From: Arcobacter sp. CECT 8986
Lineage (GTDB): Bacteria; Campylobacterota; Campylobacteria; Campylobacterales; Arcobacteraceae
Length of the DNA stretch: 64,000 nt
Assembly (NCBI RefSeq): GCF_004116725.1
Contig: NZ_PDKG01000003.1
Coordinates: 186,001 to 250,000, forward strand
Direction of reading: 5' to 3'
Position numbers and translations under genes: made by a program. Below the pieces are notes generated by a model. That model did not search any database. It was not told the DNA's origin and saw nothing but the letters and a program-made list of their open reading frames with translations. Positions 44,248-52,343 of the stretch are shown here, piece after piece (position 1 is the stretch's first letter; the number at the start of each line of letters is the position of its first letter).

Positions 44248-45897
44248 TTATTTTTTATTTATTATTAGCTTTCTTATTTTTGACCAAAAGTCATCTTCTT
44301 CAAACTCCAATTTAAAAAAACCTTTTTGAAATTCACTTATTAAAATATGTTTATTATATTTTTCATTTAAAGTGGGGAAATCTTTTCTAAAATGAGAACC
44401 TCTACTCTCTTTTCTCAAATTTGCACTTAGTATTATTGCTTCAGATATTTCAAGGGCATTTCTTAGCTCCAAAATAGAACTTAACTCCACATTATTTCTT
44501 TTTTCTTTATTTATACAATGTAAAGAGTATGATTGTGTTCTTAGATATTTTATATAATCAAATGCCTTTATTAAACTTAACTCATCTCTTATAATTCCTA
44601 CATTTTCATACATACAATTTCCCAAAGAGATTCTAATTGCATTAAAATTTTTAGAACTATCTGAAGAAAATATATAATCTATCATCTCTATATCTTTTAT
44701 CACATTGTTATAGTTAATAATTTCAAAACTATTATCAATACTATAAGTCAATGCTTTTTGTCCTGCTAATTCTCCAAATACAGTTGATTCTAATAAAGAG
44801 TTTCCTCCTAATCTATTTGCACCATGTATTTGAGTATTTGCCATCTCACCACATATAAATAGACCTTTTATTTTACTTTCTACCATATTTGTAACTTCTA
44901 CTCCACCCATACTATAATGTGCAACTGGTTTTATTTGTAAAAGTTCTTTACTTATATCTACTCCAACTTGATTAAATGCAGCATTATATAAACTTGGTAA
45001 TTTTTGTTGTATTTTTTCTAAACCTAAATGTCTTAAATCAATATAAACTTTTTTGTTTTTTTGTTGTTGTTCTACTATTGCTTTTGCAAGTTTATCTCTT
45101 GTTTCAAGTTCATTTACAAAACGTTCATTATCTTCATTTATTAAATATCCACCCTCAGCTCTTGCCGCTTCTGTTACCAAATAGTTTGTTTTTTCAATTC
45201 CTGTTGGATGAAACTGTATAAATTCCATATCTTTTAAAGCTAATTTTGCACGCAAACAAACTGCAATTAAATCACCCGTATAATCTTGTGCATTTGTAGA
45301 GTTTCCTCTAAAAATACCTGCATATCCACCACCTGCTAGAACAACAGCTTTAGCGGGATATACTAAAACATTTGAATCTACTCTTCTTAAAGCAATAACT
45401 CCACTGATTTTATTTTTATGTACTGATAAATTTAAAACAAAAGTATTAACTAAAAAAGTTATTCCAAGTTGTTTAGCTTGTTTTATTAAAGCTTGAGTAA
45501 TTGCACTTCCTGTTTTATCTTTGACATAACAAGTTCTATTATGTTTACCTCCACCAAAAGGTCGTTGCAAAATATTTCCATCTTCATCTTTATCAAAATC
45601 AACTCCATAAAGTTCTAACTTCGAAATTATTTTATTTGCACGTTTACACATATAAGTTATATTTTCTAAATTTGCTAAATATTTAGATGAATTATATGTA
45701 TCATCAATATGAGATTGGATTTTTTCTGAATCACTTTCATCTAAAACTGCATTTATTCCACCACATGCCATAGATGAATTTGATTTAAAGATATTTCCTT
45801 TTGTGATAATTGCTACTTTATTTGTAGAAGTTTTTGCTTCTATTGCAGCCATAAGACCTGATACTCCACCACCTACAACTATTACATCATAAATCAT
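44248..45897 (-). CDS. FrdA/NadB-like flavoprotein of the nif cluster
   Basis: 549 residues. FAD-binding DVIVVGGGVSGLMAAIEA at the N-terminus, then SMACGGINAVLDESDS, FIQFHPTGIE, HYSMGGVEVTN and GANRLGGNSLLES, all typical of the fumarate reductase/aspartate oxidase flavoprotein family. The histidine that binds FAD covalently in FrdA/SdhA is replaced (KSNSSMACGG), as in L-aspartate oxidase and soluble fumarate reductases. Read with an aldo/keto reductase and nifT from a sigma-54 promoter. Its substrate, and whether it serves NAD synthesis or redox supply, is unknown. Confidence 0.8.
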   Translation of the reverse strand: MIYDVIVVGGGVSGLMAAIEAKTSTNKVAIITKGNIFKSNSSMACGGINAVLDESDSEKIQSHIDDTYNSSKYLANLENITYMCKRANKIISKLELYGVDFDKDEDGNILQRPFGGGKHNRTCYVKDKTGSAITQALIKQAKQLGITFLVNTFVLNLSVHKNKISGVIALRRVDSNVLVYPAKAVVLAGGGYAGIFRGNSTNAQDYTGDLIAVCLRAKLALKDMEFIQFHPTGIEKTNYLVTEAARAEGGYLINEDNERFVNELETRDKLAKAIVEQQQKNKKVYIDLRHLGLEKIQQKLPSLYNAAFNQVGVDISKELLQIKPVAHYSMGGVEVTNMVESKIKGLFICGEMANTQIHGANRLGGNSLLESTVFGELAGQKALTYSIDNSFEIINYNNVIKDIEMIDYIFSSDSSKNFNAIRISLGNCMYENVGIIRDELSLIKAFDYIKYLRTQSYSLHCINKEKRNNVELSSILELRNALEISEAIILSANLRKESRGSHFRKDFPTLNEKYNKHILISEFQKGFFKLEFEEDDFWSKIRKLIINKK

Positions 45898-45899
45898 AA

Positions 45900-47012
45900 C
45901 TATACTTTGTACATTAAATCATATTTTGCTCTTGGCACTGATTTAATCTTTGTTATTTCTAAATTACTTTTTATATGAACAGGAACTTTTGAAGCAAACA
46001 GTGAACTAATTATTCCAGGTGTAGAACGAACAAATTGTAAAGCAAGTTGAATATCATTTTCTAATATCATCTTTGAATCAAGTAAATATCCTATTTCGGC
46101 TTTAAAAGAGCGTTTAAAAAGATTCATTTGAAGTAAAGAAGAACTAGAAATAAGGCCAAGTCCTAATCTATGTGCTGCTTGAACAACAGTACATCTTTCA
46201 TTTGTTACTATTTGTGTTGGCATTGTATAAATAGAAGTTTTTGCTAAATTAAAAGGCGTTTGAATATATCTAAAGTGATGTTCTCTTCCAGCTACTTTTA
46301 CAGCAATTTTTACTAAATCTTCTAAATTTATATGCTCTTTGGAATTCTCATCATTTATAAAAGCATTCCAAACAGCAACTCCATAATATTTAATTAGTCC
46401 AGAATCAACCATCTTCTCAAATCTTTCAAATACTTTCTCTATTTTTTTTAAGAATTTTTTATATCCAAGTGATATTAGTTGCATTTCTGGATTATGTAAA
46501 AAGAAGATATCAATTGAATCAAGTTGCAGGTTATTTAGTGATTTTTTACAAGACCATTCTAAAAAGTCAGGGGTCATACAGTGTTGGTCTAATTCGATAT
46601 CTTCTCTTGTTGCAAGTTTTTTACTTATAATATTATCTTCTATCCATGTATAAGGATTTTTAGGGAAAGGATAATCAAGTTGAATAAACCCAGCTTTTGA
46701 ACAGACAATTAACTCCTCTCTTGATACTTCACCATCATTTATAAGCTCTTTTATAGCTATTGCAATCTCTTTTTCACTTTGGCCATATCTGTAATTACTT
46801 GCTGTATCTATTAAATTTATTCCATCTCTTATCGCTTCTTTTACACCTTCAATATAATGAAAAACATAATTTTCCTCTTTATAAGGTTCTTTATTAAAAG
46901 TTCCTAAGCCCAACTTTGAGAAAATTAAATCATTGTGTTTCACATAAAAATCTTTATAATTTGAAAATTTTTTTGCAAAATTATATGTTGATTGAGGTGT
47001 TGCATAAGACAT
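45900..47012 (-). CDS. Aldo/keto reductase of the nif cluster
   Basis: 370 residues with a TIM-barrel aldo/keto reductase pattern: LIDTASNYRYGQSEKEIAIA (catalytic Asp and Tyr), VCSKAGF (Lys) and FFLHNPE (His). An inserted segment around residues 115-150 is longer than in minimal family members. It is the first gene of a three-gene sigma-54 operon with a flavoprotein and nifT; its stop is 2 bases before the flavoprotein start. Substrate unknown. Confidence 0.85.
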   Translation of the reverse strand: MSYATPQSTYNFAKKFSNYKDFYVKHNDLIFSKLGLGTFNKEPYKEENYVFHYIEGVKEAIRDGINLIDTASNYRYGQSEKEIAIAIKELINDGEVSREELIVCSKAGFIQLDYPFPKNPYTWIEDNIISKKLATREDIELDQHCMTPDFLEWSCKKSLNNLQLDSIDIFFLHNPEMQLISLGYKKFLKKIEKVFERFEKMVDSGLIKYYGVAVWNAFINDENSKEHINLEDLVKIAVKVAGREHHFRYIQTPFNLAKTSIYTMPTQIVTNERCTVVQAAHRLGLGLISSSSLLQMNLFKRSFKAEIGYLLDSKMILENDIQLALQFVRSTPGIISSLFASKVPVHIKSNLEITKIKSVPRAKYDLMYKV

Positions 47013-47060
47013 ATCTCTTCCTTAAAAATAATCCTTTTATCTAAAGGTTATATATCTATA

Positions 47061-47076
47061 TGCAAAAACTGTTCCC
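47061..47076 (-). promoter_or_regulatory. Sigma-54 promoter of the reductase-flavoprotein-nifT operon
   Basis: GGGAACAGTTTTTGCA on the minus strand, GG-N10-GC, 49 bases before the aldo/keto reductase start. Its first base overlaps the stop codon of the 31-residue ORF at 47076-47171. Confidence 0.78.
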
Positions 47077-47171
47077 TAGAGTTTTTTATTTTTATATTTA
47101 TAGTTTGTATAAGCTATTATAAAACCTATATAAACTATTAAAACAGAAGCTATAATTATTTTTGTAAACAT
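47076..47171 (-). CDS. 31-residue membrane peptide downstream of nifK
   Basis: A short ORF on the minus strand from ATG at 47171 to TAG at 47078-47076. A strong GAGGAG ribosome site lies 5 bases before the ATG. The peptide is MFTKIIIASVLIVYIGFIIA followed by a Tyr/Lys-rich tail (YTNYKYKNKKL): one membrane helix with a positively charged C-terminus, like small subunits such as CcoQ. It lies 39 bases after nifK and in the same direction, so it could be the last gene of the nifHDK transcript. No known family. Confidence 0.65.
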   Translation of the reverse strand: MFTKIIIASVLIVYIGFIIAYTNYKYKNKKL

Positions 47172-47185
47172 TATGACTCCTCAAA

Positions 47186-47209
47186 AACTAGAAGAAAAAT
47201 CCTCTAGTT
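47186..47209 (-). repeat. Stem-loop between nifK and the 31-aa ORF
   Basis: On the minus strand AACTAGAGGA pairs with TCTTCTAGTT (one G-T pair) around a 4-base loop. It begins one base past the nifK stop codon and lacks a clean terminator T-run, so it could stabilise or process the nifHDK mRNA while letting some transcription through. Confidence 0.5.
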
Positions 47210-47210
47210 A

Positions 47211-48758
47211 TTATCTTACTGCATCAAAGAAATAATCTGTTTGAGCAATATCTTTAGTCTCTTCATCTAAATGGTCTAAAATTGAGTTTGTAATCCATGT
47301 TAATAGATTTATTCCACCTTCATAACCACTAATTGAATATCTATGTAAATGGTGTCTATCAAAAATAGGGAAACCTATTCTAATTAGAGGAATTTTAGTA
47401 TCTCTATATAACTCTTTTCCATAAACATTACCAATCATAAAATCAACTGGTTCTGTAAATAATAGACTTCTTAATGCCCATAAATCTTTATTAGGCCAGA
47501 TGTTACATTCATCAGCTCTATTAGATTTCTCTAAAATAGCTTTCATTTCATCTTCCCAACCTTTTCTTGGGGCATTATGACAAACAACATGAGTTGGAAT
47601 AGAACCCATTTCAACTAAGAAAGAAACCATCCCTAATAAAAAGTCAGGGTCTCCCCAAATTGCAAATTTTTTACCATGCATATATGCATAAGAATCTTGC
47701 ATTGCATCAACTAATTTAGCCCTTTGATTTTTTAACTCATTTGGAACTTCTTTATTAGTTAATTCTGATAATTTCATAACAAAAGCATCAGTACCACTTA
47801 AACCAATTGGATTACAAGTTACATACTCTTGTTTCCATTTATTTTTAATTGTTTTAGCAGTTGAAACAGTAGAATACTTTTGCAAAGAGATAGTTGTTTT
47901 TGCATTTATTGCTGTTTTTGCATCTTCAATTTTTGTTCCACCAGCATATAATTTATATTCACCAGCTCCAGTGTCCCATTGTTCTTCATGGTCACCAATC
48001 ATAATAATTTTATCACTGAACATTTTTGAAATATTTTTAATCTCTCGTAAAGAACCTAAATATGGTTCAAATCCAGGGATTATATTGATTCTTTCTTCAT
48101 CTTCAACTCTTTCACTTCTTGAAGGGTTTAGTTGTTCTAAAGTTGCTTTCATCATATTATCATAACCTGTAATATGTGAACCAACAAAAGATGGAGTATG
48201 TGCATATGGGATTTCAATATTATCTAATTCCCCTTCTGCTTCTTCTCTTGCACCTGTAACAAATGCATTTAAATCATCTCCAATAACTTCTGCCATACAA
48301 GTAGTAGAAACTGCTATCATATCTGGTTTATATAAAGCATTACAGTTTCTTAAACCATCTTTCATATTTGCTAATCCACCAAAAACAGCCGCTGATTCAC
48401 TCATAGAATCAGATACACAAGGAGTTGGCTCTTTAAAGTGTCTAGTAAAATATGTTCTAAAATATGCAACACAACCATGTGAACCATGAACATAAGGCAT
48501 TGTATTTTCAAATCCAAGCCCTACCATAACAGCACCTAAAGGTTGACAAGCTTTAGCAGGATTAACTGTAATTGCTTCTCTACTTAAGTTTTTTTCTCTG
48601 TATTCCCATGATTTTGTCCACTCTGCAATCTCTTCAACTTTTTGAGGATTTGTTGCACCAACTGAACTTTCAAATTGTTTTTTATTTTCTAAAACCTCTT
48701 GATATTCTGGTTTTAAAAATAGTTTTTGTCCATTTACTATATTATCTACGTCTTGCAT
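47211..48758 (-). CDS. nifK: Nitrogenase MoFe protein beta chain NifK
   Basis: 515 residues. The P-cluster cysteines are Cys71 (AKACQPLGA), Cys96 (GSHGCVAYF) and Cys154 (STTCMAEVIGDD), matching positions 70, 95 and 153 of the Azotobacter protein with a shift of one. The characteristic FTRHFKEPTPCVSDSMSESA segment is present. It pairs with NifD in the alpha2beta2 component that reduces N2. It follows nifD by one base and is last among the structural genes of the transcript before a small ORF. Confidence 0.98.
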   Translation of the reverse strand: MQDVDNIVNGQKLFLKPEYQEVLENKKQFESSVGATNPQKVEEIAEWTKSWEYREKNLSREAITVNPAKACQPLGAVMVGLGFENTMPYVHGSHGCVAYFRTYFTRHFKEPTPCVSDSMSESAAVFGGLANMKDGLRNCNALYKPDMIAVSTTCMAEVIGDDLNAFVTGAREEAEGELDNIEIPYAHTPSFVGSHITGYDNMMKATLEQLNPSRSERVEDEERINIIPGFEPYLGSLREIKNISKMFSDKIIMIGDHEEQWDTGAGEYKLYAGGTKIEDAKTAINAKTTISLQKYSTVSTAKTIKNKWKQEYVTCNPIGLSGTDAFVMKLSELTNKEVPNELKNQRAKLVDAMQDSYAYMHGKKFAIWGDPDFLLGMVSFLVEMGSIPTHVVCHNAPRKGWEDEMKAILEKSNRADECNIWPNKDLWALRSLLFTEPVDFMIGNVYGKELYRDTKIPLIRIGFPIFDRHHLHRYSISGYEGGINLLTWITNSILDHLDEETKDIAQTDYFFDAVR

Positions 48759-48759
48759 A

Positions 48760-50226
48760 TTACGCTCCTATCTCTTCTTTTTCCCATGGTGCTTGAGTAT
48801 GATTCCATACAGGTGAATTCATAGCCAAATCCATATCTTTTGCAAATACTGCAAATGCATCATATCCATGATAAGGACCACTATAATCCCATGAGTGCAT
48901 CTGTCTAAAAGGTAATCCCATTTTTTGGAATACATATTTCTCTTTTACCCCAGCAGCTACTAAATCTGGTCTCATTTTTTTAACAAACTGTTCAAGTTCG
49001 AACTCATTTGCATCATCATAAATCAAAGTAGATCTTTTTAAATCCTCTTTTGTTCTTTTATAATCATCTCCATGTGCAAACTCATAACCAGTTCCAATAA
49101 CTTCCATACCTAAATCTTCATATGCTCCAATAACGTGTCTTGGTCTTAATCCACCAACATAAAGCATAACTTTTTTACCCTCTAATAAAGGTCTATATTT
49201 TGCAATAACAGCATCAGTCATAGCAGTATATTTTGCAATAACTTCTTCAGTTTTCTTTTGAATTTTTTCATCAAAAAATGCTGCAATTTTTCTTAAACTT
49301 TCAGTAGTATTTGATGGTCCAAAAAAGTTATATTCCATCCAAGGAATACCAAACTCTTGTTCCATATGTCTTGAAATATAGTTCATTGATCTATAACAAT
49401 GAAGTAAATTTAATTTTGATTTTGGAGCAATAGCCATCTCTTTATAAGAAGCATCACCAGACCATTGTGCAATTACTCTTAATCCTATCTCTTCTAATAA
49501 AATTCTTGTTGCCCATGCATCTCCACCAATATTATAATCTCCAATAATTGATACATCATAAGGTGTTGATTCAAAATCTTTTTTATATGAACTATCAGGC
49601 ATCACATGATCTCTAATCATATCATTTGCAATATGATGTCCTAAACTTTGAGAAACACCTCTAAACCCTTCACATGAAACTGCTACAGTTTGATGTCCAG
49701 TCTCTTTTTTGTGGATTTTTGCAACTGATTGAATATCATCACCAATTAGACCAATTGGACATTCAGATTGAACAGAAATACCATTATTTAAAGGGAAAAG
49801 TTCATCTATCTCTTCAAGAGCTTTTTTTAACTTTTTATCCCCACCAAAAACAATATCTTTTTCATTAAAATCAGTTGAGAAGTTCATAGTTACAAATGTA
49901 TCAACACCTGTTGTACCAATATAGTAATTTCTTCTTCCACCTCTTGAGTATTGACCACAACCAATAGGACCATGAGAAATATGAATCATATCTTTAATTG
50001 GTCCCCAAACAACCCCTTTAGAACCTGCATATGCACATCCTCTTTGAGACATAACTCCAGGAACTGTTTGTTTATTACTTCTTGTTGTATCACAAGAACC
50101 TTTTACGCCTTCTGGACTATCAACTCCTAAGTGCTTAGCTCTATTTTTAGCAGCTTTTGCAGGATAAGCACTTAAAACTTCTTCAATAGCCTCTTGCTGT
50201 TGAGTTTGTAATGTTTCTTCACCCAT
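48760..50226 (-). CDS. nifD: Nitrogenase MoFe protein alpha chain NifD
   Basis: 488 residues. All key residues are visible with a constant shift of two from Azotobacter: P-cluster Cys64, Cys90 and Cys156, FeMo-cofactor ligands Cys277 ([11 protein letters not shown]) and His444 ([10 protein letters not shown]), and His197 ([10 protein letters not shown]). This is molybdenum nitrogenase and a true NifD, not NifE, AnfD or VnfD. It lies between the 117-aa unknown gene (18 bases upstream) and nifK. Confidence 0.98.
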   Translation of the reverse strand: MGEETLQTQQQEAIEEVLSAYPAKAAKNRAKHLGVDSPEGVKGSCDTTRSNKQTVPGVMSQRGCAYAGSKGVVWGPIKDMIHISHGPIGCGQYSRGGRRNYYIGTTGVDTFVTMNFSTDFNEKDIVFGGDKKLKKALEEIDELFPLNNGISVQSECPIGLIGDDIQSVAKIHKKETGHQTVAVSCEGFRGVSQSLGHHIANDMIRDHVMPDSSYKKDFESTPYDVSIIGDYNIGGDAWATRILLEEIGLRVIAQWSGDASYKEMAIAPKSKLNLLHCYRSMNYISRHMEQEFGIPWMEYNFFGPSNTTESLRKIAAFFDEKIQKKTEEVIAKYTAMTDAVIAKYRPLLEGKKVMLYVGGLRPRHVIGAYEDLGMEVIGTGYEFAHGDDYKRTKEDLKRSTLIYDDANEFELEQFVKKMRPDLVAAGVKEKYVFQKMGLPFRQMHSWDYSGPYHGYDAFAVFAKDMDLAMNSPVWNHTQAPWEKEEIGA

Positions 50227-50244
50227 GTTTCTTCCTCTTTATAT

Positions 50245-50598
50245 TTATGCTACTTTTACTCTGTAAAGATTCATATCATCTAATTTTTTACAAAGTTCCT
50301 TTGTTATCTCTTTATCTACTGATTTTGAGATTTCAGAAATTTGATATTTATTTGTGTAATAAACCATTTTTGTTTCACCTTCAATTTCTGAATTTTCATA
50401 ATAATCAACAAATGCTGTATGAGCAAATGTTCCTTCTGGAACTACTAACTCTTCTAAAATAGTTCCTTCTCTTGTTTCACTTGTTAAAGTAACAGTTTTA
50501 CCTTTTGATTCAATTCCATCTTCTACTTTTTCAATAACTTTATCAAAACTTACATCATTTCCCATTTCTGCTGGAAAGTGGTATCCACAAATAAACAT
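50245..50598 (-). CDS. 117-residue protein of unknown function between nifH and nifD
   Basis: 117 residues, start MFICGYHFPAEMGNDVSFDK, with a strong AAAGGAG ribosome site. Predicted alpha/beta, acidic, no membrane segment; only Cys4 and Cys103. It is not a PII-type NifI protein (no T-loop or PII signature), although NifI genes occupy this slot in methanogens and other anaerobes. It is inserted between nifH (36 bases upstream) and nifD (18 bases downstream) and must be made in step with nitrogenase. Its family is not recognised. Confidence 0.75.
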   Translation of the reverse strand: MFICGYHFPAEMGNDVSFDKVIEKVEDGIESKGKTVTLTSETREGTILEELVVPEGTFAHTAFVDYYENSEIEGETKMVYYTNKYQISEISKSVDKEITKELCKKLDDMNLYRVKVA

Positions 50599-50634
50599 TT
50601 TTTCTCCTTTTATTACTTTAATTTTTACTATTTT

Positions 50635-51561
<927 letters not shown>

Positions 51562-51583
51562 TTATGTTTACTAAAACAGAAAA

Positions 51584-51599
51584 TGCATTTAATGTTCCA
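51584..51599 (-). promoter_or_regulatory. Sigma-54 promoter of nifH
   Basis: TGGAACATTAAATGCA on the minus strand with GG-N10-GC geometry. The -24 half matches nifX and nifN; the -12 half (ATGCA) lacks the T-run of the others. Directly repeated elements lie 38-93 bases upstream. Confidence 0.82.
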
Positions 51600-51636
51600 C
51601 AGAAGATTTTTCTAAATAAAATTATTTTAATTTAGT

Positions 51637-51692
51637 GATTTTTTAGATAATTTAACTATAATAATTCAAAATAACTATAGATTTTTAGATAA
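51637..51692 (-). repeat. Direct repeats upstream of the nifH promoter
   Basis: The plus strand shows GATTTTTTAGATAA at 51637-51650 and GATTTTTAGATAA at 51680-51692, about 43 bases apart (roughly four helical turns). They lie where an enhancer site for NifA would be expected. No canonical TGT-N10-ACA site was found there. Confidence 0.45.
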
Positions 51693-51705
51693 ATAGGAAC
51701 ACACA

Positions 51706-52329
51706 ATGGAAGTAAATTTAAAAAGTATTGCAATTGGAAAAATAAAAAATTATTCAAAAAATGACAAAGAATTTGAAAGTGCTTATAAAAAAGATATTTT
51801 TTTAGATTCTGCAAAGATTGATTTTGATGGATTTATTGATGATTTTCAAGCAGATAAAAGATACCATGGAGGAGCAGATAAAGCTATTCATATTGGTTCA
51901 AATACTCACCTTTTGAAAAATCCTGATTTTGATAAACTTTTTATTGGATGTAATATAATAGTTGAAAGATTAGATGAAAAAGATATTTGCGTAGGAGATA
52001 TTTATAAAATTGGTGAAGTGCAAATTCAAGTAACTCAACCAAGACATCCTTGTTGGAAAATTGGAGCAATCTTTAATAAAGAGATAAATAGATACATTGT
52101 TAAAAATCATGCAACAGGTTGGTATGTAAAAGTTCTAAAAGAAGGGACTATCAATATATCAGATAAAATAGTTTTAGAAAAAAGAGTTTCAAATTTAACA
52201 ATTTATGATTTATCAAGTTTTCTTAAAAATAAACCAAATGATAAAAGAATAATAAATGAAATTCTAGAATCAGAATTTATCGCACAAAGTTATAAAAAAG
52301 ATTTTTTAAAAGCATTAGATAAAAAGTAA
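51706..52329 (+). CDS. MOSC-domain protein, YiiM-like
   Basis: 207 residues. A MOSC fold with FQADKRYHGGADKAIHIGSN near residues 49-68 and IQVTQPRHPCWKIGAIF near residues 107-123, containing the family's conserved Cys. MOSC proteins handle molybdenum-cofactor sulfur or detoxify N-hydroxylated compounds (YiiM). It is the only plus-strand gene in this part of the island, divergent from nifH; a molybdenum link is tempting but unproven. Confidence 0.85.
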   Translation: MEVNLKSIAIGKIKNYSKNDKEFESAYKKDIFLDSAKIDFDGFIDDFQADKRYHGGADKAIHIGSNTHLLKNPDFDKLFIGCNIIVERLDEKDICVGDIYKIGEVQIQVTQPRHPCWKIGAIFNKEINRYIVKNHATGWYVKVLKEGTINISDKIVLEKRVSNLTIYDLSSFLKNKPNDKRIINEILESEFIAQSYKKDFLKALDKK

Positions 52330-52343
52330 ACTTACTTTTTATC
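52318..52343. terminator. Bidirectional terminator at MOSC/DUF2235 junction
   Basis: Perfect 12-bp inverted repeat GATAAAAAGTAA / TTACTTTTTATC with a 2-base centre, at the convergent stops of the MOSC and DUF2235 genes. The T5 and A5 arms serve as the U-tract on each strand. Confidence 0.65.

Noticed and set aside
48760-50226. Possibility of an alternative (V or Fe-only) nitrogenase
   Set aside because: All NifD ligands keep MoFe-type spacing and there is no anfG/vnfG delta-subunit gene between nifD and nifK.
50245-50598. The gene between nifH and nifD considered as NifI (PII-like)
   Set aside because: Sequence lacks the PII start pattern, T-loop Tyr region and C-terminal signature, and only one gene is present instead of the NifI1-NifI2 pair.
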